Assembly: GCF_031180885.1 (NCBI RefSeq)
Contig: NZ_JAPSLK010000037.1
Location: 1 to 64,000, forward strand
Reading direction: 5' to 3'
Length of the DNA: 64,000 bases
Source of the DNA: Saccharothrix sp.
Lineage (GTDB): Bacteria > Actinomycetota > Actinomycetes > Mycobacteriales > Pseudonocardiaceae
Below, piece by piece: positions 55,405-63,950 of the stretch. The first letter of the stretch is position 1, and each line of letters begins with the position of its first letter. A program made the translations under genes and the position numbers. The notes under the pieces were generated by a model that did not search any database, was not told where the DNA came from, and saw nothing but the letters and a program-made list of their open reading frames with translations.

Positions 55405-56397
55405 CTAGACGTGCGGGATGACCTCGTTCCCGTACGTGGTCAGGGTTTTCTCCTTCTCGTCGTGCATCAGGTACAGCGCGAAGTTGTCCACGCCCAGTTC
55501 CTTCAACTGCTGCAACCGTTCCACGTGCGCGGAGGCCGGACCGAGCAGGCAGAACCGGTCGACGATGTAGTCCGGCACGAAATCCGTCGAACGGTTGCCC
55601 GCCTTGCCGTGGTGGGAGTAGTCGTAGCCCTCCCGGTCCTTGATGTAGTCGGTCAGCGCCTTGGGCACCACGCCGTCCGCGCCGTAGCGCTCGACCAGGT
55701 CGGCGACGTGGTTGCCGACCATCCCGCCGAACCACCGCAACTGGTCGCGCTGGTGGGGCAGGTCGTCGCCGACGTACGCGGGCGCGGCGACGCACATGGT
55801 GATCGAGGACGGGTCCCGCCCGCAGGCCACGGCCGCCTCGCGCACCGAGCCGATGGTCCAGCGGGCGATGTCCGGGTCGGCCGTTTGCAGGATGAACCCG
55901 TCGGCCTGCTCGCCGACCATCTTGAGCGCGCGCGGACCGTACGCGGCCATCCACATCTCCAACTTGCCGTCGCGCACCCACGGGATGCGCACGGGTGTGC
56001 CGTGGTGCTGAACCTCCCGACCCTCGGCCAGGCCCTTGATCACGGTCATGGCCTGCGACAGGTACGCCAGCGACGCCGGTTTCTGGCCGATCACGCGGCG
56101 CGCGGAGTCGCCCCGGCCGATGCCGCACACCGTGCGGTTGCCGAACATGTCGTTCAAGGTCGCGAACAGGGACGCGAGCACGGACCAGTCCCGCGTGCTC
56201 GGGTTGGTCACCATCGGGCCGACCACCAGCGACGACGTCTGCGCGAGCACCTGCGAGTAGATGACGAACGGCTCCTGCCAGAGCACCGTCGAGTCGAACG
56301 TCCAGCCGTAGCGGAAACCGTTGTCCTCGGCGGCTTTCAGGCCCGCGATGACGTCCCGCGCGGGCGGGTCGGTTTGCAGCACGACACCGAAGTCCAC
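55405..56397 (-). CDS. F420-type LLM oxidoreductase of the hydantoinase-associated group
   Basis: A 330-residue luciferase-like protein. VDFGVVLQTDPPARDVIAGL opens it; VVGPMVTNPSTRDWSVLASL and FGNRTVCGIGRGDSARRVIG are typical of the TIGR03842-like group found beside dihydropyrimidinase/hydantoinase genes. GTG at 56397 has AGGGGG at good spacing; the GTG at 56412 overlapping the hydantoinase stop is an alternative. As the last gene of the operon it should act on the same substrate family. A role comparable to RutA, an LLM-fold pyrimidine oxygenase, or a reductive counterpart, is a hypothesis. Confidence 0.85.
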   Translation of the reverse strand: MDFGVVLQTDPPARDVIAGLKAAEDNGFRYGWTFDSTVLWQEPFVIYSQVLAQTSSLVVGPMVTNPSTRDWSVLASLFATLNDMFGNRTVCGIGRGDSARRVIGQKPASLAYLSQAMTVIKGLAEGREVQHHGTPVRIPWVRDGKLEMWMAAYGPRALKMVGEQADGFILQTADPDIARWTIGSVREAAVACGRDPSSITMCVAAPAYVGDDLPHQRDQLRWFGGMVGNHVADLVERYGADGVVPKALTDYIKDREGYDYSHHGKAGNRSTDFVPDYIVDRFCLLGPASAHVERLQQLKELGVDNFALYLMHDEKEKTLTTYGNEVIPHV

Positions 56398-56408
56398 GGC
56401 CGGCCCCC

Positions 56409-57794
56409 TCACGCCAGGTACTGGTTCAGGTCGCGGGACAGGAAGCGGCCGTGGCCGGGCGCGCCGTGGAAGCCCGCGCCGTCGACCACCACCCGGCCGC
56501 GCGAGAGCACGGTGTCCACCCGGCCGGTGATCTCCATGCCCTCGTACGCCGAGTAGTCCACGTTCATGTGGTGCGTGGCCGCCGAGATGGTCTGGCGGGG
56601 CTTCGGGTCGTACACCACCAGGTCGGCGTCCGCGCCCGGCGCGACGACCCCCTTGCGCGGGTAGAGCCCGAACATCCGGGCCGGGGTGGTGGAAGTGATC
56701 TCCACCCACCGCGCGAGGCTGATCTCGCCCTTCACCACGCCCTGGTGCAGCAGGTCCATCCGGTGCTCGACGCCGGGCATCCCGTTGGGGATCTTGGAGA
56801 AGTCGCCGCGGCCGAGTTCCTTCTGGTCCTTGAAGCAGAACGGGCAGTGGTCGGTCGACACCACCGACAGGTCGTTGGTGCGCAGGCCCCGCCACAGCTC
56901 CGACTGGTGCTCCTTGGGCCGCAGCGGGGGAGAGGCCACGTACTTCGAGCCCTCGAAGTCGGGCTTGGCCAGGTCCTCCAGCGACAGGTACAGGTACTGC
57001 GGGCAGGTCTCGGCGAACACGTTCTGCCCGGTGTCCCGCGCCTTGGTCACCGCGTCCAGCGCCTGCGCCGCCGACAGGTGCACGATGTAGAGCGGCGACC
57101 CGGTGACCTTGGCCAGCGTGATCGCCCGCGACGTCGCCTCGCCCTCCAGCTCCGCCGGCCGGGTCAGGCCGTGTTCGACCGGTTCGGTCCGGCCCTCCGC
57201 CAGCGCCTGCGCCACCAGTTGGTCGATCGCGATGCCGTTCTCGGCGTGCATCATGATCGTGGACCCGGTCTCGCGCGCCTTCTGCATCGCGCGCAGGATC
57301 TCGCCGTCGGTGGCGTAGAAGACGCCGGGGTAGGCCATGAACATCTTGAACGTGTTCACGCCCGCCTCGACGCAGGACTCCATCTCCTTCAGCGACGTGT
57401 CGGTCACGTCGGAGACGATCATGTGGAACCCGTAGTCGATCGCGCAGTTCCCGTCCGCCTTCGCGTGCCACTTGTCCAAAGTGGACAGTAGTGAGGTGCC
57501 CTTGGCCTGCACGGCGAAGTCGATGATGGTCGTCGTGCCGCCCCACGCCGCCGCCGTGGTGCCGGTGGCGAAGGTGTCGGCGGAGAACGTGCCGCCGAAC
57601 GGCATCTCCATGTGGGTGTGCGCGTCGATCCCGCCCGGGATCACGTACTTCCCGGTGGCGTCGACGGTCTCGTCGGCCTGCAAAGGAAAGCCGGGCGCCA
57701 CCAGGGCGGCGATCTTCTCGCCGTCCACCAGCACGTCGGCCGTGACGGCCCCGGTGGCGTTGACCACCAGGCCGCCCTTGATCAGGATGGTCAT
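56409..57794 (-). CDS. Dihydropyrimidinase / D-hydantoinase
   Basis: A 461-residue amidohydrolase opening the ring of dihydropyrimidines or hydantoins to N-carbamoyl-amino acids. The metal site is complete: DAHTHMEMPFG (HxH near residue 57), carboxylated Lys in NTFKMFMAYPG, MHAENG, YIVHLSAAQAL and Asp in VSTDHCPF. The length matches the family. The ATG at 57794 overlaps the nitrilase-gene stop as ATGA. The product goes to the neighbouring carbamoyl-amide hydrolase. Allantoinase activity is less likely, given the HMEMPFG and STDHCPF patterns typical of dihydropyrimidinase. Confidence 0.92.
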   Translation of the reverse strand: MTILIKGGLVVNATGAVTADVLVDGEKIAALVAPGFPLQADETVDATGKYVIPGGIDAHTHMEMPFGGTFSADTFATGTTAAAWGGTTTIIDFAVQAKGTSLLSTLDKWHAKADGNCAIDYGFHMIVSDVTDTSLKEMESCVEAGVNTFKMFMAYPGVFYATDGEILRAMQKARETGSTIMMHAENGIAIDQLVAQALAEGRTEPVEHGLTRPAELEGEATSRAITLAKVTGSPLYIVHLSAAQALDAVTKARDTGQNVFAETCPQYLYLSLEDLAKPDFEGSKYVASPPLRPKEHQSELWRGLRTNDLSVVSTDHCPFCFKDQKELGRGDFSKIPNGMPGVEHRMDLLHQGVVKGEISLARWVEITSTTPARMFGLYPRKGVVAPGADADLVVYDPKPRQTISAATHHMNVDYSAYEGMEITGRVDTVLSRGRVVVDGAGFHGAPGHGRFLSRDLNQYLA

Positions 57795-58633
57795 GGCTTC
57801 ACCAGCGATTCGTACGAGTCGGGGCGGCGGTCGCGGTAGAAGGCCCACAGGTCGCGCACCTCGGCCAGCTTGTCCATGTCGAGGTCGCGCACGACGACCT
57901 CCTCCTCCGTGTCCGACGCCGCCTCGCCCACGAGCTGGCCGCGCGGGTCCACGAAGTACGACTGGCCGTAGAACTCGTTGTCGCCCAACGGTTCCACGCC
58001 CACCCGGTTGATCGTGCCCACGTAGTACTCGTTCGCCACCGCCGCCGCCGGCTGCTCCAGCCGCCACAGGTACTCCGACAGCCCGCGCGAGGTCGCCGAC
58101 GGGTTGAACACGATCTGCGCCCCGCCCAGCCCGAGCGCGCGCCAGCCCTCCGGGAAGTGCCGCTCGTAGCAGATGTACACGCCGATCTTGCCCACCGCGG
58201 TGTCGAACACCGGGTAGCCCAGGTTCCCGGGCCGGAAGTAGAACTTCTCCCAGAACCCCTTCACCTGCGGGATGTGGTTCTTGCGGTGCTTGCCCAGGTA
58301 GGTGCCGTCCGCGTCGATCACGGCGGCGGTGTTGAAGTAGACGCCGGGCTGCTCCTGCTCGTACATCGGCACGATGAGCACGACCCCGTTCTGCTCGGCC
58401 ACCTGGCACATCAGCTCGGTGGTCGGCCCGTCGGGGATGCCCTCGGTGTAGGAGTAGTAGTCCGCGTCCTGCACCTGGCAGAAGTACGGCCCGTAGAACA
58501 GCTCCTGCAGGCACACGACCTGCGCGCCCTGCGACGCGGCGGTGCGGACCGCCTCCACCGCGTTCGCGATCATCGACTCCTTGTCACCGGTCCACTTCTG
58601 CTGCACGAGACCGGCTCGGATGATGTTGCTCAC
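57791..58633 (-). CDS. Nitrilase-superfamily N-carbamoyl amide hydrolase (beta-ureidopropionase-like)
   Basis: A 280-residue carbon-nitrogen hydrolase. The catalytic triad is visible as Glu in VCLQELFYGPYF, Lys in GKHRKNHIPQVKGFWEKFYF and Cys in IGVYICYERHFPEG. These match beta-ureidopropionase and N-carbamoyl-D-amino-acid hydrolase relatives. It removes the carbamoyl group from the product of the hydantoinase, giving beta-alanine or an amino acid plus ammonia and CO2. GTG at 58633 overlaps the permease stop as GTGA; the stop overlaps the hydantoinase start. Confidence 0.92.
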   Translation of the reverse strand: MSNIIRAGLVQQKWTGDKESMIANAVEAVRTAASQGAQVVCLQELFYGPYFCQVQDADYYSYTEGIPDGPTTELMCQVAEQNGVVLIVPMYEQEQPGVYFNTAAVIDADGTYLGKHRKNHIPQVKGFWEKFYFRPGNLGYPVFDTAVGKIGVYICYERHFPEGWRALGLGGAQIVFNPSATSRGLSEYLWRLEQPAAAVANEYYVGTINRVGVEPLGDNEFYGQSYFVDPRGQLVGEAASDTEEEVVVRDLDMDKLAEVRDLWAFYRDRRPDSYESLVKP

Positions 58634-60132
58634 GCGTGCTCCCTCCGCGGCGCAAGCGCCAGGTAGACGAGGAGGCCGCCGAGCAGGCCGACGACCCAGT
58701 TGTAGGCGTAGAGCGGTTTCAGCACCGGGATCAGCCCGTCCACCGGGAACGGACCCCCGTTCGCGCCGCCCACCGCGAGCACCGAGCCCGCGATGGTCGC
58801 CACCACCGCGCGCCAGTTCCAACCGGCGCGGAACCAGTAGGCGCCGCGCCCGGACAGGTACAGGTCGGGCAGTTCCAGGCGGGTCCGGGCGATCAGCCAG
58901 TAGCCCGCGATGAACACGCCGGCCACCGACGCCAGCAGCCCGCCGTAGAAGCCCAGCCAGGTGAAGATGTAGATGTTCGGGTCCGAGATCAGCCGCCACG
59001 GCTGGATGACGATGCCGATCACGCCGGTGATCAGGCCGCCCAGCGCGAACGTGATCTTCTTCGGGAACGCGTTGGAGAAGTCGTAGGACGGGCTCACCAC
59101 GTTCGCCGCGAGGTTCGCCGAGATCGTCGCCAGCACCAGCGCCACCAGCGCCACCAGCACGACGGAGGTGGAGTCGAACTTGCCGGCCAGCTCCGCCGGG
59201 TCCCAGATGGCCTCGCCGTACAACGCCACCGCGCCGGACGTGGTCAGGATCGCCACGATCGCGATGAACGACATCGTGGTGGGCAGCCCGAGCACCTGCC
59301 CGATCGCCTGCTTGCGCTGGCTGCCGCCGAACCGGGTGAAGTCCGGCATGTTCAGCGACAGCGTCGACCAGAACGCGATCATGGACATCAGGGCCGGGAA
59401 GAACACCTGCCAGAACTCCGGGCCCCAGCCCAGCTTCGACGGCTCGGACAGGATCGGCCCGAACCCGCCCGCCTTGATCGCCACGTACGCCAGCAGGATG
59501 AGGAACCCGACGCTGACCAGGGGAGCGGTCCAGTTCTCGAACCGGCGGACGGCCTCCATGCCGCGCCAGATCACCAGCATCTGCACCACCCAGAAGCCCA
59601 GGAAGCACAGCCACAGCGTCCACACCTGGCCCAGCACCACCGGCGCGTTGGTCCAGCCCTCACCGGCCAGCCGGCCGATGATCACGTGCAGCGCCTTGCC
59701 GCCCACCCACGTCTGGATGCCGAACCACGCGCACGCGATGAACGCCCGCAGCAGCGCCACCAGGTTCGCGCCCCGCACCCCGTAGAACGCCCGGGCGAAC
59801 ACCGGGAACGGGATGCCGTACTTCGTGCCCGCGTGGCTGTTGAGCAGCATGGGCACCAGCACGATCAGGTTGCCCAGGGTGATGGTGAGGAACGCCTGGA
59901 GCCAGTCCATGCCCAGCGCCACCAGCGACGCGGCCAGGGTGTAGCTGGGGATGTTGTGCGCCATGCCCATCCACAGCGCGAAGAAGTTGTAGGTCGACCA
60001 GGTGCGCTGTTCGAGCGGCACGGGGGCCAGCTCGGGGTTGTAGTGCGGGCTGTCGGAGATGGCGGAGTGGTCGCGCAGCTCGACGCGGCCTTCGGGATCG
60101 GACGTGACCTGGGTTGCGGAGTCGAGGGCCAT
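58630..60132 (-). CDS. NCS1-family nucleobase/hydantoin permease
   Basis: A 500-residue cation symporter with 12 helices. NCS1 markers are SPHYNPELAPVPLEQRTWST at the N-terminus, NFFALWMGMAHNIPSYTLA (helix 1), HAGTKYGIPFPVFARAFYG, FGIQTWVGG and FWSTLSLNMPDFTRF. This is the group of hydantoin (Mhp1), allantoin and pyrimidine importers. The ATG at 60132 has GGGAG at good spacing. It heads the catabolic operon and is divergent from the LysR gene at 60364, its probable regulator. The 231-base gap holds no gene; no convincing LysR box was identified. Confidence 0.93.
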   Translation of the reverse strand: MALDSATQVTSDPEGRVELRDHSAISDSPHYNPELAPVPLEQRTWSTYNFFALWMGMAHNIPSYTLAASLVALGMDWLQAFLTITLGNLIVLVPMLLNSHAGTKYGIPFPVFARAFYGVRGANLVALLRAFIACAWFGIQTWVGGKALHVIIGRLAGEGWTNAPVVLGQVWTLWLCFLGFWVVQMLVIWRGMEAVRRFENWTAPLVSVGFLILLAYVAIKAGGFGPILSEPSKLGWGPEFWQVFFPALMSMIAFWSTLSLNMPDFTRFGGSQRKQAIGQVLGLPTTMSFIAIVAILTTSGAVALYGEAIWDPAELAGKFDSTSVVLVALVALVLATISANLAANVVSPSYDFSNAFPKKITFALGGLITGVIGIVIQPWRLISDPNIYIFTWLGFYGGLLASVAGVFIAGYWLIARTRLELPDLYLSGRGAYWFRAGWNWRAVVATIAGSVLAVGGANGGPFPVDGLIPVLKPLYAYNWVVGLLGGLLVYLALAPRREHA

Positions 60133-60363
60133 CGTCACTCCCCTGTTACGCTCGTGGAACACCGTCCTGCGGGGCGAATCGGCGCGTTTTCCATCCCGGC
60201 ATCCTCGGGTCGGCCCGCGTGCGAAGGGCAGTGTCAGAGTGTCCACGTTTGCCATGATCAGGGCACAGTCTGTCCATTGCCACCGCAACCGGGTCGGGGA
60301 CGCCCGCCGTGCGCGCTCCGGTGGCCCTCGACACCCCCGTTCACAGTCCCTACGTTCGGTCGG

Positions 60364-61338
60364 GTGAAGCTCGAACTGCGGCACCTGCGCGTGGTCTGCG
60401 CGATCGCCGACGCCGGCAGCCTGTCCAAGGCGGCCTCCGTGCTGGGACTGGCCCAACCCGCCCTGACCGCGCAACTGCACCGCATCGAGGGACTCCTCGG
60501 CGGCAAGCTGTTCGACCGCGACCACAAGGGCGCCCGGCCGACCGCGTTGGGCGAACTGGTCCTGGAACGCGCCCGGGTGCTCCTGCCGGCGTTCTCCCGG
60601 TTGCAGGAGGACGCGTTGCGCCTGGCGGACGAGGACCAGCCCAGCGACCGGTTCCGCGTGGGCGCGGTGAACGGGCCCATGCTGGGCGGCCTGGTGCACC
60701 GGCTCACCGAGGCGCACCCCGGCGCGCACGTCGGCACCCGGGTGTCGTGGTCGGGCGAGGAACTGGCGGCGTCGGTGGCGCAAGGGCGGCTGGACTACGT
60801 GCTGGTGGGGGTGTGCGGGGACGCGCCGCCGCCGTCCGAGTACGGCCTGACCTGGAGCGTCGTCGCCGTCGACCCGGTGTGCGTGCTGATCTCCGAGGAC
60901 CACCCGCTGACCCTGCTGGACGAGGTGCCGCTGTCGGCGTTGAAGGACGTGCAGTGGGCCGCGACCCCCGGCGACGGCTGCTTCGGCGACTGCTTCTCCG
61001 CCGCGTGCACGCGGGCCGGGTTCACCCCGCGCACCCTGTACGAGGTGGACATCATGGGCTGCATCGACCTCGCGCAGTCCGGTGACGTGATCGCCCTGTG
61101 CCAGCCGACGTTCCGCCGCACGCCCGGCCTGGCCGTGCTGCCCATCGAGGGCGTGCCGCTGCGCTGGCGGCACCTGCTGGGCTGGGACCCGGAGAGCCCG
61201 GCCGCGGCGTTCGGCCCGCAGGTCCTGCGGTACGCGGCGGAGGCGTACCGGGAGACCGCCGAGCGCAACCCCCGGTACACGGGTTGGCTGGGCGAGCACC
61301 CGGAGTTCGGGGCGGTACCGCACCACGCCGTGGTCTGA
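60364..61338 (+). CDS. LysR-family regulator of the hydantoin/pyrimidine operon
   Basis: A 324-residue LysR regulator. The HTH segment is VKLELRHLRVVCAIADAGSL then SKAASVLGLAQPALTAQLHR and IEGLLGGKLFDRDHKGARPT. The effector domain contains unusual Cys-rich stretches GDGCFGDCFSAACTRAG (three Cys), possibly redox-sensitive or structural. GTG at 60364 keeps the HTH intact; the longer frame upstream is antisense to the permease. It is divergent from the NCS1 permease, so operon control by a pyrimidine or hydantoin metabolite is the natural reading. Confidence 0.92.
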   Translation: MKLELRHLRVVCAIADAGSLSKAASVLGLAQPALTAQLHRIEGLLGGKLFDRDHKGARPTALGELVLERARVLLPAFSRLQEDALRLADEDQPSDRFRVGAVNGPMLGGLVHRLTEAHPGAHVGTRVSWSGEELAASVAQGRLDYVLVGVCGDAPPPSEYGLTWSVVAVDPVCVLISEDHPLTLLDEVPLSALKDVQWAATPGDGCFGDCFSAACTRAGFTPRTLYEVDIMGCIDLAQSGDVIALCQPTFRRTPGLAVLPIEGVPLRWRHLLGWDPESPAAAFGPQVLRYAAEAYRETAERNPRYTGWLGEHPEFGAVPHHAVV

Positions 61339-61453
61339 CTTCGTCCGCGCGCCTGGACCATCAGCGGGTCTTATGACCGAAGCGGTATTACCGCGTGCGG
61401 ACCAGCGAAATTGCTTTTCACGGGGAATCTCTGTCTCCCTTCGGGAGAACCCC

Positions 61454-61734
61454 ATGTCAAGACTGTTGAGACCGCTCGCGCTCGCGGCTCTGGTAGCCGG
61501 TCTGGTGGCCGCGCCCGCCCAGGCGGCGAGCCAGGACGCCGAGATCCTGTCGGCGATCCAGCGCGACCTCGGCCTGTCGCCGGACCGGGCGCGCGCCCGG
61601 CTGGCCGCCGACGCCGCGTCCAGTCAGAAGGGGGCTGGCACTGCGGCCGCAACGGCACTCCCGGCTACTACCGCTACCGCGTCCACGCGTACAGCGGCTT
61701 TGGCACCTACACGCTCGGCATCACCCACCCCTGA
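61454..61734 (+). pseudogene. Secreted protease remnant with the catalytic domain deleted
   Basis: From the ATG at 61454 the frame gives a signal peptide MSRLLRPLALAALVAGLVAA and the start of a pro-region, SQDAEILSAIQRDLGLSPDR, typical of streptogrisin/alpha-lytic-type propeptides. Coding sense stops at about 61625. Another frame then carries only a C-terminal tail, CGRNGTPGYYRYRVHAYSGF and GTYTLGITHP with a TGA at 61734, resembling the end of a pre-peptidase C-terminal (PPC) domain. The protease domain between them is missing, so this is an internal-deletion pseudogene. A terminator hairpin still follows it. Confidence 0.75.
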
Positions 61735-61745
61735 CCCCGGGGCCA

Positions 61746-61784
61746 AGCGGTCCCGCGCCACCGTCCCCCTGGTGCGGGACCGCT
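61746..61784. terminator. Hairpin terminator between the protease remnant and STAND gene
   Basis: AGCGGTCCCGC (61746-61756) pairs perfectly with 61774-61784, extended inward by three pairs including one G-U, with an 11-base loop. It can serve both the plus-strand protease remnant and the minus-strand STAND gene. Confidence 0.8.
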
Positions 61785-61869
61785 ACGGGGTCTCCAACTT
61801 CGCCCGCAGCAGCGCGGCGTCGGGGTGACCGAGTTTCGTCGAACAACTCCGCAGCACGCCGTCCAACAT
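61783..61869 (-). pseudogene. 28-codon remnant of a STAND paralogue
   Basis: A short frame starts at the ATG overlapping the STAND stop and begins MLDGVL, echoing MVDGDL at the start of the STAND gene itself. It ends GHPDAALLRAKLETP, like the tail of a TPR protein. About 30 bases around this start (including GTGACGTGGC on the plus strand) recur just before the STAND gene start, 2081 bases away. It looks like a tandem paralogue that lost its middle. Confidence 0.4.
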
Positions 61870-63950
61870 CATCCCCCTTCGCGTGACGTGGCGATGCGCA
61901 GCCGGATCTGCTCGGCGTCGCTGTGGTGGATGTCGGTCATCAAGCCGTCGGCCTCGGTCCACGAACGCTGAGCGGCGGAGAGGTCACCCAGAGCGGCGTG
62001 TGCGTCGCCGATGCGGCAGAGGGTCCAGGCGAGCGACCACACGTCGCCGAACTCCCGGTTGAGCAGCGCCACCACCTCGAAGTGGCGGATCGCGCTCCCC
62101 GGATCGCCCAGTTCGAGGAGGGACTTCCCGACACCGCTCATCGCGCCGGCGAGATGAAGCATGTCGTCGTGGTCCAGCAGAACTCGGGCGGCGCGGCGGC
62201 ACTGCGCCAAGCCCTCGCGGTGGTTGCCGAGCGCGCTCAAAGCGCGGCCGAGTTGGAGCCGTGCCCGCGCCTCGCGGACGGGTTGCTCCGCGTCGCGGGC
62301 CAGGTCCACCGCCCGGCGGGCGTGCCGGAGCGCGTCGTCCAACCGCCGCATGCGCAGGTACGCGAAGCTGATCAAGTGGTGCGTGTGCGCCCTTCCCTCG
62401 GCGTCGGTCGGGATGCGCAGCGCTGCCGTGAAGGCGTCGATCGCGGCTTGGTGGCGGTGGTTGAGCGTGTGGATGCGGCCGAGGACGCGCAGCGGGACCA
62501 CCTTCCACTCCGGCGCGCCGTGCCGGACCGCCGCCTCCCGGGCCACTTCCTGCGTGGTCTCCCAGTCCCGCCAGTGCCCGCGCCAGCCGAAGTAGGACGA
62601 CATCGTCCACGGCAGCCGCCAGGCGTGACCGGTGAACCCGTGCCGCCGGGCAAGGTCGAGCGCCGCGAGCAGGTTCGTGTGCTCGGTGGTGAACCAGGCC
62701 AGCGCGGCCACCCGGTCGGCGAGCGGGACCGGGGCGACGCCGGGGGCCGGCGGGTCGAACGGGATCGGGAAGCGGCTCGGGTAGAGCAGGCGTTCCCCGG
62801 CGCGGGCGGTGTGGAGGTAGTGGTCGAGCAGCCGCTCCACCGCGGCGGTGCGCTCGGCGGGCGGTTCCTCGTCCCGCGCGCGCTCGGCCGCGTACTCCCG
62901 CAGCAGGTCGTGCGTGCGGAAACGACCGGCCGCGTACTCGGTCAGCAGCGACGACCGGACGAGCGTGGCCAGTCGCGCGCGGGTCTGCTCCGGCGGTGTG
63001 CCGGCGAGGCTCGCGGCGGCGTGCGTGCCGATGTCCGGCCCGGGGTGGGCGCCCAGGAGCCGGAACAACCGGGCCGCGTCCGGCGGCAGGACCCGGTGGG
63101 AGGCCGTGAAGACCGCGCGGATGTCGGTGTGCTCGCTGTCGCCGGTGGCCAGCTCGGCCAGCTCGGTGGCGAGGTCGTCCAACGGGAGGTGGGGCTCGGT
63201 CACCGCGCGGGCGCCCGCGATGGCCAGGGCGATCGGCAGGCGGGCGCAGCGCTCGACCAGCTCGTCCACCGCGCGGCTCTCGTCGTGCACCCGGTCCGCG
63301 CCGATGTGGGCGGCCAGGATGTCCCGCGACTCCGCCCGGCTCGGCAGGTCCAGCACGATCGGTCTCGCCTGTTCCCGCGCGACCAGGCTGGGCAGCCGGT
63401 CGCGGCTGGTGATGAGCACCGCGCAGGTGGGGCTGCCGGGCAGCAGGGGGCGGACGTGGTCGGCGTCGCGGGCGTTGTCCAGCAGCACCAGCACCCGCTT
63501 GTCCTGCACCAGACCGCGGAACAGCGCGGCCTGGGCGTCGACCGTGACCGGCAGGGTCTCCCGGGACACCTGGAACGCGTCGAGCAACGCCCGGACCGCC
63601 GCCGCCGGGCTCAACGGGTCGTCCGGGCCGAAACCGCGCAGGTCCACGTAGAGCTGCCCGTCGGGGAAGCGGTCCCGGGACCGGTGCGCCCAGTGCACGG
63701 CCAGCGCGGTCTTCCCGATGCCCGCGCTGCCCGTGACACAGGTGATGGGGGTGCCGCGGTCGAGCTGCGCGGTCAGCACGGCGAGTTCCGCCGCCCGGCC
63801 CACGAAACCGGGGATCGCCGGCGGCAGTTGGCTGATCGGCGGTGGCGTGGTCGAGAGGTGGAGGTGGACGTCGCCGGTGATCGAGCCCGCCTGGACGACC
63901 GGGCCGGTGGGGGAGCCGGTCAGGGTGTTCGATAAGTCGCCGTCCACCAT
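61869..63950 (-). CDS. STAND NTPase: NB-ARC plus TPR protein with VQAG/HxH N-terminal motif
   Basis: A 693-residue signal-transduction ATPase. The N-terminal motif GPVVQAGSITGDVHLH (residues 16-31) parallels that of the gene at 18723. NB-ARC follows with P-loop GSAGIGKTALA near residue 74, RVLVLLDNA (Walker B), VLITSRDRLPS and LPIALAIAG. A winged-helix-like segment (THDLLREYAAERA) is near residue 355. The TPR region spans about residues 450-680. There is no DNA-binding domain, membrane helix or recognisable effector. The ATG at 63950 has a weak ACGGGG site. Parts of the gene boundary are duplicated on both sides. Ligand and partner are unknown. Confidence 0.85.
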   Translation of the reverse strand: MVDGDLSNTLTGSPTGPVVQAGSITGDVHLHLSTTPPPISQLPPAIPGFVGRAAELAVLTAQLDRGTPITCVTGSAGIGKTALAVHWAHRSRDRFPDGQLYVDLRGFGPDDPLSPAAAVRALLDAFQVSRETLPVTVDAQAALFRGLVQDKRVLVLLDNARDADHVRPLLPGSPTCAVLITSRDRLPSLVAREQARPIVLDLPSRAESRDILAAHIGADRVHDESRAVDELVERCARLPIALAIAGARAVTEPHLPLDDLATELAELATGDSEHTDIRAVFTASHRVLPPDAARLFRLLGAHPGPDIGTHAAASLAGTPPEQTRARLATLVRSSLLTEYAAGRFRTHDLLREYAAERARDEEPPAERTAAVERLLDHYLHTARAGERLLYPSRFPIPFDPPAPGVAPVPLADRVAALAWFTTEHTNLLAALDLARRHGFTGHAWRLPWTMSSYFGWRGHWRDWETTQEVAREAAVRHGAPEWKVVPLRVLGRIHTLNHRHQAAIDAFTAALRIPTDAEGRAHTHHLISFAYLRMRRLDDALRHARRAVDLARDAEQPVREARARLQLGRALSALGNHREGLAQCRRAARVLLDHDDMLHLAGAMSGVGKSLLELGDPGSAIRHFEVVALLNREFGDVWSLAWTLCRIGDAHAALGDLSAAQRSWTEADGLMTDIHHSDAEQIRLRIATSREGG

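Noticed and set aside
56409-57794. Allantoinase belonging to the purine pathway
   Set aside because: Metal-site context and neighbours (carbamoyl-amide hydrolase, LLM protein) fit dihydropyrimidinase/hydantoinase better, and the gene is 40 kb from the purine operon.
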